DNA of 64,000 nucleotides from CAVSUZ01 sp963834715 (lineage in GTDB: Bacteria > Pseudomonadota > Alphaproteobacteria > Acetobacterales > Acetobacteraceae), in assembly GCA_963834715.1 (NCBI GenBank), contig CAWIDE010000001.1, forward strand, positions 248,001 through 312,000, in the 5' to 3' direction. The translations under genes were made by a program, and so were the position numbers. Position 1 is the first letter of the stretch; each line of letters starts with the position of its first letter. The notes below the pieces were generated by a model. The model saw only the letters and a program-made list of their open reading frames with translations, did not search any database and had not been told where the DNA came from. Positions 35,478 through 45,580 of the stretch are shown here, in pieces.

Positions 35478-36932
35478 TTAGAACGAGCCGAAAACTGTGC
35501 CGAGCCCGATCACCGCGACAAGTGCGACGACAGCGCCCGCAATGGCGACCATAACAATATCGAAATAGCTGTCCCAGTGGGAGACGCCGCACACTGCGAG
35601 GAGTGTTACCACGGCACCGTTGTGGGGCAGGCTGTCGAGTGTACCCGAGCTGATGACCGCAACGCGGTGCATCAGGGCCGGACTGATGCCAGTCTCATGC
35701 GCCAAGCGCAGATAGGTATTCCCCAGTGCGTCGAGGGCGATGGTCAGTCCGCCCGAGGCCGAGCCGGTCAGGGCGGATAGCACATTGGTCGCCATAGCAA
35801 GCGACACCAGGGGGCCACCCTCGATCGACAGCAACCAATCCCGCACTGTCGCGAAAGCGGGCATTGCCGCGACGACAGCGCCAAAGCCGACGAGGCTCGC
35901 TACACTCACAGCCGGCAGCACCGAGGCATTGGCACCGGAATCGATGCTGTCCCGCAACGCGGGCAGACGACGACCGCTCACGACGAGAAGCGTGAGGATG
36001 GCCGCGGCAAGTGCCACGATGACAGCCCACACGCCTCCGACGGCCGAGAGCGATGTCCCGCCCCACCGCGGCTCAGCAAGGAACGAGACGTCAAGGCGCG
36101 GCAGAACAACCGTGGATATCAGGAAATTGACGCTGACCACCACGACCAGCGGCAACAGGGCCGCGGCAACGGGTGGCAACCTCTCGGTGCGGCGGGCCCG
36201 GTGAACTTCGGCAGGATCGAACTCCCGAGTTACGGTCGCGCGCTCACGAACCAATAGGTCTTCGGCCGCGGAATCGGCTTGGATACCGGCATCTCCGCCA
36301 AAGCCCTCGCCGGTGCGGCGGGCCGTGGCTTCCGCCCGGCCGAGCCACCAAAGGCCGAACCCAAGCATGATACCCGAAGCAATGACACCGAGCCCCGGCG
36401 CGGCGAGGGGGGTAGTGCCGAAGAACGGCATTGGGATCGCATTCTGGATCGATGGCGTTCCGGGCAGCGCAGACATGGTGAAGGTGGAAGTGCCGAGCGC
36501 GATCGCCGCGGGCATGAGACGGCGGGGTATGTTTGCTGCCTGGAACATCGCCTGCGCCATTGGTGCCAGCACGAAAAAAGCCACGAAAAGGCTGACACCT
36601 CCATAGGTGACGAGCGCGCCGGCAAGGACGACCGACAGGATCGCCCGGCGCGGACCCAGACGTTCGGTTACAAAGGCAGAGATGGCTGAAACCGATCCGC
36701 TGTCTTCCATCAGCTTGCCGAACAGAGCACCCAACAGAAACAGCGGAAAGAATTGCGCCAGAAAACGTGCCGCGCTGCCCATGAAGGTTTGCGTCCAGTG
36801 CGCAAGCAACGGTTGGCCGGCGGTTGCCGCAGCAATCAAGGCCGCTGCGGGAGCGAGCAGCAGAATGCTCCACCCGCGATAAGCGAGGCCGATCAGAAGC
36901 AGGAGTCCGATCAGAATGCCAAGTAGGCCCAC
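35478..36932 (-). CDS. GntP-family permease
   Basis: The start is GTG 36932, chosen because AGGAGG sits 8-9 bases upstream and the protein then opens with a membrane helix (VGLLGILIGLLLLIGLAYRGWSILLL). It has about 12 hydrophobic segments, with family motifs such as FFPLFLLGALFGKLMEDSG, TMSALPGTPSIQNAIPM and SSGTLDSLPHNGAVVTLL. GntP members are proton symporters for gluconate and other organic acids. At 484 residues it is full length. It lies 23 bp downstream of the RND gene and so is probably co-transcribed; the substrate could be an organic acid or fatty-acid derivative. Confidence 0.88.
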   Translation of the reverse strand: MGLLGILIGLLLLIGLAYRGWSILLLAPAAALIAAATAGQPLLAHWTQTFMGSAARFLAQFFPLFLLGALFGKLMEDSGSVSAISAFVTERLGPRRAILSVVLAGALVTYGGVSLFVAFFVLAPMAQAMFQAANIPRRLMPAAIALGTSTFTMSALPGTPSIQNAIPMPFFGTTPLAAPGLGVIASGIMLGFGLWWLGRAEATARRTGEGFGGDAGIQADSAAEDLLVRERATVTREFDPAEVHRARRTERLPPVAAALLPLVVVVSVNFLISTVVLPRLDVSFLAEPRWGGTSLSAVGGVWAVIVALAAAILTLLVVSGRRLPALRDSIDSGANASVLPAVSVASLVGFGAVVAAMPAFATVRDWLLSIEGGPLVSLAMATNVLSALTGSASGGLTIALDALGNTYLRLAHETGISPALMHRVAVISSGTLDSLPHNGAVVTLLAVCGVSHWDSYFDIVMVAIAGAVVALVAVIGLGTVFGSF

Positions 36933-36955
36933 CGGGCGACCTCCTGTGATCTGGC

Positions 36956-39900
36956 TCAGCTTCCGTGCACGGGCGCCAGCACTTCGGCGCGCGGGCGAGG
37001 TTCCTTGATGCGGAACCAAGTGACATAGAGTGCCGGGAGAAAGATCAGCGTCAGCACCGTCGCGACCAGCAGGCCGCCCATGATCGCGACCGCCATAGGT
37101 CCCCAGAAGATCGTCACCGCGATCGGGATCAAACCGAGCACCGTCGAGATAGCCGTGAGGACGATTGGGCGAAAGCGAGACAGACTTGCCGCGACCACGG
37201 CATCCCAGGGATGCCTGCCCTCGCTTCGTTCGATTTCGATCTGTTCGATCAGGATAACGGCGTTGCGGGCGATCATACCAAACAGTGCAAGTACGCCGAG
37301 GATGGCGACGAAGCCGAGCGGCTGGTCAAACATGAGTAGTGCGGCAATGACGCCGATCAGGCCCAAGGGTACTACGCTCAACACGAGAACCAGCCGGTTG
37401 AAGCTCTGTAGTTGAGCCATTAGCAGGGTGATCATCAGGAACAGCATCATCGGCACCACCGCGAAGACCGAGGCCCGCGATGTGGCACTCTCCTCCACAG
37501 TGCCGCCAACATCGATGCGATAGGACGCGGGCAGCGTCGCCCGCAGTTTCTCCACGGCCGGTGCCAGTGCGGTCACCACGGTTTCGGGCAACTGGCCCGG
37601 GGCAACGTCCGCCCGCACCGTGAGCGTCGGGGTGCCGTTGCGGCGCACGATCAATGGATACTCCTGTTGGTATTCGAACGTCGCCACCTGGCTAAGTGGG
37701 ACCGTACGCCCGCTTGGCAGCAGCACCTGCAGGTTGCGCAGCTTGGCCAATGAAAGCCGCTGCTCATCCTTCGCCCGGGCAATGACGTTGACCAGATAGA
37801 TCCCATCGCGAACCTCGGTGACTGGCGTCCCTGTCACGACGCCGGTGAGGGCGCCAGCAATCGCCTCGGAGCTCAGGCCAAGGCGGCGGGCCTTGTCCTG
37901 ATCGATATTCACCCGAACTTTCCGTGCGGGTTCCATCCAGTCGAAATTCACGTCCCGCGCGGCGGGATAACTCGCCACCACCGAGGCGAGCCGCAGAGCG
38001 ATGTCGCGCATCTGGTTCAGGTCCGGACCGCTGACCCGGTATTGCACCGGCCAGCCCACCGGTGGGCCAAGACCAAGCGGATAGACGCGGGTCACCGCGC
38101 TGGGGATATTCTCGGCCAGCTCCCGTTCCAATCGCTTCTGTAGCCGTTGGCGCACCGCCACATGCTTGGCGACCACAACCGCCTGCGCGAAGGAGTCATT
38201 GGGCGGCTCAATGTTGAGCGGCAGATAAAATCGAACCGCGCCGCGACCGACATAGGTGCTCCAATGCGAGACGTCCGGATCATTGGCCAGCAGACCGTCA
38301 AGCCGCTTGGCAATGTTATCTGTTGCGTAGATCGATGCATTCTGCCGGAGCTGCAGGTCCACCATGAGCTCCGGGCGGTCCGACGACGGAAAGAACTGCC
38401 GCGCTACGAGCGGTGATGCGAGAACGGCGAGAACAGCGGCGCCAATCGTGATCCCGATCGTGATCCAGCGCGCGCGCATCGCGAGGACGACGAACCGGCG
38501 AACGCCGCGCATGATTCTGCCCGGCTTTCCAATAGCCACCTTTGGCTTAGTGAGGAGGGCAACCCCGAGCAACGGCCCGAATAGAACGGCAATGAACCAG
38601 GAGCCGATGAGCGCGATCGAGACGACCACAAAAATCGAAAAGGTGTATTCGCCTGCCCCGCTGCGAGCAAAGCCGATTGGCACAAAGCCAGCCGCGGTCA
38701 CGAGACTTCCAGTCAGCATCGGGATCGCGACGCTGGTGTACGCGAAGGTTGCAGACGCTTCCCTGCTGTCGCCCGCCGCCAGACGCGTGCTCATTACGTC
38801 AACTATGGTCATCGCGTCATCGACCAGCAATCCCAGTGCGATGATCAAGGCGCCTAGTGAGATGCGTTGCAGATCGATGCCGAAGAGCTGCATCAGCGGG
38901 AAGGTGATTGCGAGGGTCAGCGGGATGGAGAGCGCGACCACAGCACCGGCCCGCATACCAAGCGACAGGATACTGACGCCCATAATGATAACGATCGCCT
39001 GCCACAGCGAATCGGTAAATTCGGTAATCGCGCTCGACACGACGCGCGGCTGATCGGATACCAGAATTGGCTCGATGCCGACCGGCAGGTCAGCAACAAT
39101 AGTCTTCATCGTCCGTGCGACGTTACGCCCGAGCGCCAGCACGTCGCCGCCCTTACGCATCACGATCGCAAGGCCGATCGCCGGCTTGCCGTTCACCCGA
39201 AACAATGGCTGGGGTGGGTCTGTATAGCCACGCCGCACATCGGCGATATCGCCCAACCGCACCATACGGCCATCGGCAACGAAGCTTACATTGCGCACGT
39301 CCTGCACGGAATGGAAGCTGCCGGAGACGCGCAGTAGCAACTTCTCGTTGCCGGTTTGGATCACTCCCGCCGGGGCGACGACGTTCTGAGCTTGTAAAGC
39401 TGAAATTAGAGTGTTTCGATCGATGCCAACTCCAGCCAGCAGTTGAGGGGAAAACTCGACGTAGATCGTCTCATTTTGTTCGCCGAGCATGTCCACCTTT
39501 GCCACATCGGGCACCTGGAACAGGCGCGAGCGGATTGTCTCGACATAGTCCCGCAATTCACGCTGGGTGAACCCGTCGGCGGTGAAGCCATAGATGATGC
39601 TGAACGTGTCGCCAAACTCATCGTCGAAGGCTGGTCCGACTACACCCGCGGGCAGCGTGCTTCGCATATCGCTGACGCTCTTGCGAACGTGGTACCAGAT
39701 ATCTGGAATCTCGCTGCCGGGTGTGGAGCCCTTGAGATTGACATAAATCGTGGTTACGCCGGGGCTGGTGAAGCTGCGCAGGTAATCGAGGTGCGGGGTC
39801 TCCCGCAGCGTCTGCTCCAGTCGTTCTGTAACCTGGTCGAGGGTGTCGTCGATTGTTGCACCCGGCCAGGCGGCGCGCACGACCATGGTCCTGATGGTAA

Positions 39901-40024
39901 AAGCCGGATCTTCGTCCCGGCCAAGTTGAAGGTATGACAGGACGCCGAGCACCACCGACGCCAGCATGAGGTAAACGACAAACGAGCGATGCTCCAGCGC
40001 CCATTTGGAGAGATTGAACCGCAT
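36956..40024 (-). CDS. RND-family efflux pump, inner-membrane subunit (HAE1/AcrB-like)
   Basis: The 1022-residue protein has an N-terminal helix (FVVYLMLASVVLGVLSYLQLGRDEDPAF), a large periplasmic loop, helices 2-6 around residues 335-550 (including LGLLVDDAMTIVDVMSTRL with the charged pair used in proton transfer), a second periplasmic loop, and helices 8-12 ending before residue 1010. This twofold plan is typical of trimeric RND pumps exporting drugs, metals or lipids. The adaptor gene ends one base upstream, but it is frameshifted. Intact over 3 kb. Confidence 0.93.
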   Translation of the reverse strand: MRFNLSKWALEHRSFVVYLMLASVVLGVLSYLQLGRDEDPAFTIRTMVVRAAWPGATIDDTLDQVTERLEQTLRETPHLDYLRSFTSPGVTTIYVNLKGSTPGSEIPDIWYHVRKSVSDMRSTLPAGVVGPAFDDEFGDTFSIIYGFTADGFTQRELRDYVETIRSRLFQVPDVAKVDMLGEQNETIYVEFSPQLLAGVGIDRNTLISALQAQNVVAPAGVIQTGNEKLLLRVSGSFHSVQDVRNVSFVADGRMVRLGDIADVRRGYTDPPQPLFRVNGKPAIGLAIVMRKGGDVLALGRNVARTMKTIVADLPVGIEPILVSDQPRVVSSAITEFTDSLWQAIVIIMGVSILSLGMRAGAVVALSIPLTLAITFPLMQLFGIDLQRISLGALIIALGLLVDDAMTIVDVMSTRLAAGDSREASATFAYTSVAIPMLTGSLVTAAGFVPIGFARSGAGEYTFSIFVVVSIALIGSWFIAVLFGPLLGVALLTKPKVAIGKPGRIMRGVRRFVVLAMRARWITIGITIGAAVLAVLASPLVARQFFPSSDRPELMVDLQLRQNASIYATDNIAKRLDGLLANDPDVSHWSTYVGRGAVRFYLPLNIEPPNDSFAQAVVVAKHVAVRQRLQKRLERELAENIPSAVTRVYPLGLGPPVGWPVQYRVSGPDLNQMRDIALRLASVVASYPAARDVNFDWMEPARKVRVNIDQDKARRLGLSSEAIAGALTGVVTGTPVTEVRDGIYLVNVIARAKDEQRLSLAKLRNLQVLLPSGRTVPLSQVATFEYQQEYPLIVRRNGTPTLTVRADVAPGQLPETVVTALAPAVEKLRATLPASYRIDVGGTVEESATSRASVFAVVPMMLFLMITLLMAQLQSFNRLVLVLSVVPLGLIGVIAALLMFDQPLGFVAILGVLALFGMIARNAVILIEQIEIERSEGRHPWDAVVAASLSRFRPIVLTAISTVLGLIPIAVTIFWGPMAVAIMGGLLVATVLTLIFLPALYVTWFRIKEPRPRAEVLAPVHGS

Positions 40025-41111
40025 CTAGGGCTGGCTCGCGAGCAGGCGCACCTTCTGGCCCGGATGCAGCGCATGCACCCCCGCAGTGACCACGATATCG
40101 CCGGTCTCGATCCCCTGTTTGACGATTACCATATCGGGGTCGAATCTGGCTGTCTGCACGTTATGCAGCCCGACCGTGAGGTTTGCGGGATCGACAATCC
40201 AGACTGCCGGCTGACCATTCAGGTTGGTCAAGGCTGAAGCAGGGATCGCCATCTTCGGCTGCGAGTTCGAGCTGCATACTACCGGTCACCGTCGATCCGA
40301 GCCGCATCTCCGCAGGCGGGTCAGTCAGTCCCACCTTTACTTCGAATGTTCGCGTCGTCGGGTCAGCCTGGGCTCCCACCTCTCGAACACGGCCCATGGC
40401 GACGACAGAAGGATCGTCCGCCAGCCGGACCGTTATGTCGGGATTGCTCGGAGCCTCACGCAGCAAGCGGCCGGGCACGTCGAAAACGGCATCGCGTCCG
40501 CCTTGCCGCGCAATACGAACGACCATCTGGCCGGCTTGCACAACCTCGCCGGGCTGCGCTCCTACCGCCGAGACGGTTCCGGGGGCGTCTGCCTGCACGA
40601 TGGTCCACGATACTCGCATTGCCTGGTTGTTAACTCGCGCCTCCGCATCGTCTACATCGGCCTGAGCGGTCTGCAATGTCTTTTGCGCCTCGTCAAATGC
40701 CGAGCGTGGCGTGTGGCCTGTTGCGAGCAACTGGCGTTGCCTTTCGAACGCGGCCCGGGCTTGAGTGAGCCGCGCTTGAGCGGCTGACAAGGCAGCCTGC
40801 GCGGATCTCAGAGCATTGACCTCGTCCTGTGGGTCGAGTTTGGCGAGGTCCTGTCCTGTCTCCACGTGGTCGCCGACATTAACCAGGCGCGCGATCACGC
40901 GCCCGGCGATGCGGAAACCGAGAGACGCTTCTGTCTCGGCGGCAACGTGCCCGCTCAACACCACTGTCTCGCCCAATTCGCTGGGTGCAGCGACCACCAT
41001 CCGCACCGGGCGAACCTCGGCGGCTTCGGATTGAGCCTGCTTCTTGCACGACGCCAAAGCCAGAGCGGCGGAAAGAAGCAGTGACCCGCACAAGATTTCT
41101 TTGCGCCGCAT
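40025..41111 (-). pseudogene. RND efflux periplasmic adaptor (HlyD/MFP lipoprotein), frameshifted
   Basis: ATG 41111 gives MRRKEILCGSLLLSAALALASCKK, a lipoprotein signal with the lipobox Cys at about residue 20. Then follow a barrel-sandwich domain (AETEASLGFRIAGRVIARLVNVGDHVETGQDLAKLDP), a helical hairpin and the returning domain (TVSAVGAQPGEVVQAGQMVVRI). Near 40250 a one-base shift separates GSMQLE from the final segment MAIPASALTNLNGQPAVWIVDP ... LHPGQKVRLLASQP. The membrane-proximal domain is thus lost unless corrected. It heads the operon with the RND pump, which makes the pump non-functional unless another adaptor serves it. Confidence 0.82.
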
Positions 41112-41162
41112 GGTGATCGGCATGACCACTATCGGCCAGACGCTCGAGCCGAGCATGACGAT

Positions 41163-41262
41163 TTATCCCATAATCGGGCCCGGCACGAGAACCTTCCATT
41201 GCGTGAACGCGCCCCGGGCATCGCGATAGACGTAGTGCGCCTGATTGATCCTGTCACCCGGC
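41163..41262 (-). pseudogene. C-terminal fragment of an unidentified protein
   Basis: NQAHYVYRDARGAFTQWKVL and VPGPIMG then TAA form a short, protein-like tail joined abruptly to an IS110 fragment upstream. The rest of the gene is absent. Family not recognised. Confidence 0.3.
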
Positions 41263-41269
41263 CGGTCGG

Positions 41270-41465
41270 GCCGGCCTCATAGCAAAAAATGCAGCCGAAC
41301 ATAACGCTTCTCGAGCCGGGCAACCAAGCGACGGACAGGGGTCGCATCTGCGCCGATCTCTCCCAGAAACCGAATCTCGCCCCGCCGGCCGTCGTCGGCG
41401 ATCGCCACGGCGCCGCGTGTCTTGGCGACATCCAAGCCGACGAAAACTTGGCTACCATGTCCCAC
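41270..41465 (-). pseudogene. N-terminal fragment of an IS110-family transposase
   Basis: It starts GTG 41465 with VGHGSQVFVGLDVAKTRGAV (first catalytic D) and runs to RLVARLEKRYVRLHF. An extra T in a run of six shifts the frame before CYEAGPTG, the conserved glutamate motif, after which homology stops. This is a third, distinct IS110 type in the window. Confidence 0.7.
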
Positions 41466-41946
41466 GGCTCGTCCTCCTGCTGAGGATAGGCTCGCCCAGT
41501 GCGAGCAACCCCGTTCACTCGCGCAGTGTGGGGCGGGCCGCCTCGCTTGGCGACGGACATACGGTGTTACGCGGATGCCGCCCAACATAGCCGAGCGTAT
41601 CCAGGCCAATTGCGCTCGCCCGGTAACGTCCGGCTGCTGCGTTCTGCCTTGCCTCATCGATCATCCCTCCTGCGGATGCCGTCCGCTTACGGGATGTCTC
41701 ACTCAGCTGTGGAGCGGGGGAAAGGCGGCGAAGCACTATCGACCAAAGCCAAACCTGCTTTGTAAGTAAATCAGCCTCTCTTCACCGAACTGCGGATAAC
41801 CGATCAGCAGGCGACGGATTTGGTTGGCCGCAGACACAACCAATTCTCGAGTGTCTGGCTGCTATTCGGGCGCCAATGCCGTCCGCTGCTACCCCGACCC
41901 AGTGAAAATCGTAATCCCGCGATCCGGCTAGATTAGCCCTTCTAAC
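41466..41946. other. Non-coding: IS110 leader and unassigned sequence before IS1634 copy 4
   Basis: The first ~250 bp are consistent with the upstream region of the IS110 fragment. From 41760 to 41940 I see no gene, repeat or RNA. The last six bases are the target duplication TCTAAC. Confidence 0.35.
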
Positions 41947-43879
41947 CCGAACTTCCTTCTTTCGGAGAGTGTGAAGTGGCAGGAACAGTAGGGACAGAAG
42001 CACGAGACTGGTCCCAAACGTAGCCATGTAATCCGGAAATTTGGACTTGTACATCGCGGCGGTGTTGTGCCAATGCGTTGCCATGTATATCGAAGCTGTT
42101 CCGAATCGGAACTCGCCTCCCGCCATTCTGCTGCGCGAGAGTTACCGCCAGGATGGCAAGGTCCGTAAGCGCACGATCTGCAACCTCTCCGATTGGCCCG
42201 CCGAGCACGTTGAAGGCCTGCGCGGTGTTCTCAAAGGCGGCGTTGTCATTCCGGCCGAGCGGGATGCGTTCACCATCACCCGCAGTCTGCCGCACGGGCA
42301 CGTTGCAGCAGCGCTCGGGACTGCCCGCAAGATAGGGCTTGATCGGATGCTCGGCGATCGCGAGCGATACCGTGATCTTGCCCTCGCGCTGATGATCGGG
42401 CGCATTATCGAGCCGGCATCCAAGCTCGCCACCGCTCGTGCACTTTCCTCCGCCACGGCTGCATCGAGCCTTGGCGAAATGCTTGGCCTCGGTGAGGTCG
42501 ACGAGGACGAACTCTATGCCGCACTGGACTGGCTGCTGGAACGCCAGCCTGCCATCGAGACAGCCTTAGCCAAGCGCCATCTCAGCGATGGCACACTGGT
42601 GTTATATGATGTCTCGTCAAGCTACATGGAAGGCCGCTGCTGCCCGCTCGCCCAGCGTGGCTACAGCCGCGACGGCAAGAAGGGCACGCTGCAAATCATA
42701 TACGGCCTACTCTGCGCTCCCGATGGCTGTCCGATCGCCATCGAGGTGTTTGAGGGCGATACCGCCGATCCGATTACGCTTGCCAATCAGATCGAAAAGC
42801 TGAAGCGGCGGTTCCATCTCGACCACGTGGTCATGGTCGGTGACCGTGGCATGATCACCCAAGCACGCATCACCAATGACGTTAAATCGGCAGGCTTCGA
42901 CTGGATCACGGCACTGCGCGCGCCGGCGATCAAGGCGTTGATGGAAACCGGCGCTTTGCAACTCTCGCTGTTCGATCAGCGCGACTTGGCCAGTATCACG
43001 GCGCCCGAATTTCCGGGTGAGCGCCTGATCGTTTGCCGTAATCCCGATCTCGCCGTCGAGCGCGCCCGCAAGCGGGAGGATCTGCTGGCCGCCACCGAAC
43101 GTGACCTCTCCCGTATCCAGATCGCGGTCGCTCGCAAGCGCAATCCCCTCCGGGGCGCTGCGCGGATCGCACTCGCGGTTGGCGCGGTGATCAACAAGCA
43201 CAAGGTAGGCAAGCATTTTGTCATCGAGATCACCGATACCGTCTTCAGCTTCGCCCGCAAGACCGCCGAGATCGTCGCTGAAGCAGCAACCGATGGCGTC
43301 TATGTCGTGCGCACCAGCCTGCCGGAAAGCGCGCTCGATGACACCACGACCGTGCGAAGCTACAAGTCGCTTGCGCTTGTGGAGCGGGCCTTTCGCTGCA
43401 TCAAAACCGTCGATCTGCAGATCAGGCCTGTCCATCATTGGCTGGCAGACCGCGTGCGGGCCCACGTCTTCCTGTGCATGTTAGCCTACTACCTCGAATG
43501 GCATATGCGGACCTGCCTGGCGCCAATGCTGTTCGATGACGCCGATAGGGAAGCGGCCGAAGCCTTGCGAGACAGCGTAGTGTCGGAAGCGCAACGTTCC
43601 CCGGCTGCCATCGCCAAGCAGACCACAGGGCTCACCACGGACGGCCTGCCGGTGCATAGCTTCCGTTCATTGCTCGGCGATCTGGCAACCGTAGTGCGCA
43701 ACACCATCACCACCGCGATCACACCGGACTATCGCCTTACCGTCGTCACAAGGCCAACACCGCTGCAGCAGAAGGCATTCAATCTCCTCGGCGTCAACTG
43801 TAGCCAGTAATCCACAGGTCGCGAGACAGAATGTATAGATGCTTCAGTAACTTGCGTGTCTCGAGGCTAGGAAGTTCGG
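41947..43879. mobile_element. IS1634-family element, copy 4
   Basis: 1933 bp with ends CCGAACTTCC...GGAAGTTCGG and TCTAAC duplicated at 41941-41946 and 43880-43885. It abuts the 3' end of the SulP pseudogene. Confidence 0.95.
42083..43810 (+). CDS. IS1634-family transposase (copy 4)
   Basis: Intact transposase, with the start taken at ATG 42083 (MYIEAVPNR); the frame extends upstream to 42041. The sequence agrees with copy 3 throughout the coding region as far as I compared, including the DDE motifs YDVSSSYMEGR and VMVGDRGMIT. Together with copies 1 and 3 it shows recent transposition in this replicon. Confidence 0.93.
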   Translation: MYIEAVPNRNSPPAILLRESYRQDGKVRKRTICNLSDWPAEHVEGLRGVLKGGVVIPAERDAFTITRSLPHGHVAAALGTARKIGLDRMLGDRERYRDLALALMIGRIIEPASKLATARALSSATAASSLGEMLGLGEVDEDELYAALDWLLERQPAIETALAKRHLSDGTLVLYDVSSSYMEGRCCPLAQRGYSRDGKKGTLQIIYGLLCAPDGCPIAIEVFEGDTADPITLANQIEKLKRRFHLDHVVMVGDRGMITQARITNDVKSAGFDWITALRAPAIKALMETGALQLSLFDQRDLASITAPEFPGERLIVCRNPDLAVERARKREDLLAATERDLSRIQIAVARKRNPLRGAARIALAVGAVINKHKVGKHFVIEITDTVFSFARKTAEIVAEAATDGVYVVRTSLPESALDDTTTVRSYKSLALVERAFRCIKTVDLQIRPVHHWLADRVRAHVFLCMLAYYLEWHMRTCLAPMLFDDADREAAEALRDSVVSEAQRSPAAIAKQTTGLTTDGLPVHSFRSLLGDLATVVRNTITTAITPDYRLTVVTRPTPLQQKAFNLLGVNCSQ

Positions 43880-43880
43880 T

Positions 43881-45549
43881 CTAACCGGTTGTCTGCTCCC
43901 CTTTTTGGTTGGCAAGAGTATCGGCTCGACCAGAGATTCCCCCGATGGCAGGCAAGGCAACCCTCAGCGACAGGAAGTCGTCGAATAGGTCCTTCTCCGG
44001 GACGACATCCGGGACGAGGCGGAGCGCCCCTAGGATGTCGCGTCCGCCACCGGCAACCCGACGATGAAGATGCGCAGGCCCGCGGCCTTCAAGTCGACCA
44101 GAGCATCGTGAAGGGCGTAGGCGCCCGACTGGTCCATGAAGCGTACCCGCTCCATCCGCAGCACCAGTAACTTGCCGCCCCGAGCGAGCGACGCGAGGTC
44201 GGCGAAGCCGCGGGCGAAGCCGAAGAACAGCGGACCCTCGACGTGCTTGATAAGGAGCCGGTCGCGGTCCGCGGCGGGAAGGTCGAGCTCGTCGGCCCAA
44301 GGCTCGTCCGCTAAGGGGCTAATGGTGGTCTGCTGCTCCGCGATGTCGGCAATCTTCTTCATGAACACGAAAGCAGCCACGATCATCCCGACGGCGACGG
44401 CGGTGATCACCCCGGAGAACACCGTCAGCAGCAGGACCAACAGCAGCAATGCCCCATCCGAGCGCGGCGCCTTGCCGAGATGGCGGAGGCCGCGCAGATC
44501 GAAGCAGCTGAGCCCAGCTGCGACCAGGATGCCTGCCAGTACCGCATCGGGGATATGCTGCACCGCCCCGGACAGGCCCAGCAGCACCGCCTACAGGAAC
44601 AGACCGTGGATGACCCCCGACAGGCGGGTTCGGCCTCCAGCCTCGACGTTGACGATGGTGCGGATGTTGGCGCCGGCCCCGGGCAAGCCGCCGATCAGCG
44701 CGGCCGCCATGTTGCCGATGCCCTGACCGATCAGCTCGCGGTCACTGTCGTGATGGGTCTTGGTGAGGCTGTCGGCGACCAACGCGCCGAGGAGCGAATC
44801 GATCGCCCCAAGCACGGCAAGCTCCACGCCGGCCGTCAGGATGAAGCCTAAGCGCGACAGGTCGAACCCTGGCGCGACGACGGCCGGCAGCCCGGATGGG
44901 ATGGCGCCGATGCGCGGCGCGTCCACGCCGAGGAGGAGCGAGGCGGCAGTCAGTACCACCAAGGCGACCAGGGAGGGCGGCACGGCCCGGGTGAAACGTG
45001 GCAGGATGTAGATGATCGCCAGCGTCGCTGCTGCCAGTGCCGCGACAGGCCAAGCAAACCCGGCGGGCAGTGCGTCGAGCCGGGCCAGGATACCTGGGGA
45101 GTCAGAGGCCGGCGGCGCCATGCACGCCATCGGGAAAATCTGCCGGATGATAATGATGACGCCGATACCGCTCATGAAACCGGAGATCACAGGATAGGGC
45201 ACGTAGCGGATAAAGCTGCCGAGGCGCAGCACCCCTAACACGACTTGGAGCGCGCCCGTCACGAGAAAGACGGCAACAATGAGAGAGAGGTTCAGCTCGC
45301 CAGTCGGCTGCACGCTCTCGGCGACGACGCCAGCCGCAACGAGCGGTGTGGTAGGCCCGGACACCAAGACCGGCGTGCCGCCGAACAGCGCACCTATAAT
45401 GCCGAGCACAATAGCGCCGTACAGCCCGGCTTCGGGCCAAGACCCGAGAGAAGGCCAGGCGCGAGGGAAAGCGGCAGAGCAACGACCCCTGCGGAGATGC
45501 CGCCGAACAGGTCCCCGCGGCTTGGAATGAATCGGAGCTTCATAAGCAT
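43881..45549 (-). pseudogene. SulP-family anion transporter with STAS domain, three lesions
   Basis: The N-terminus (MKLRFIPSRGDLFGGISAGVVALPLSLAPGLLSGLGP) leads into about ten membrane segments with SGPTTPLVAAGV, GFMSGIGVIIIIRQ and NMAAALIGGLPGAGANIRTIVNVEAGGRTRLSGV, hallmarks of SulP sulfate/bicarbonate transporters. The cytoplasmic STAS domain follows (KLLVLRMERVRFMDQSGAYAL). Lesions: a one-base deletion near 45440, an in-frame TAG at 44591-44593, and a frameshift near 44045 before GRDILGALRLVPDVVPEKDLF. It would be a full-length transporter otherwise. IS1634 copy 4 is inserted just past its end. Confidence 0.82.
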
Positions 45550-45580
45550 GGGTTCGGTTGGATACTCCGGCCGCACCCGT

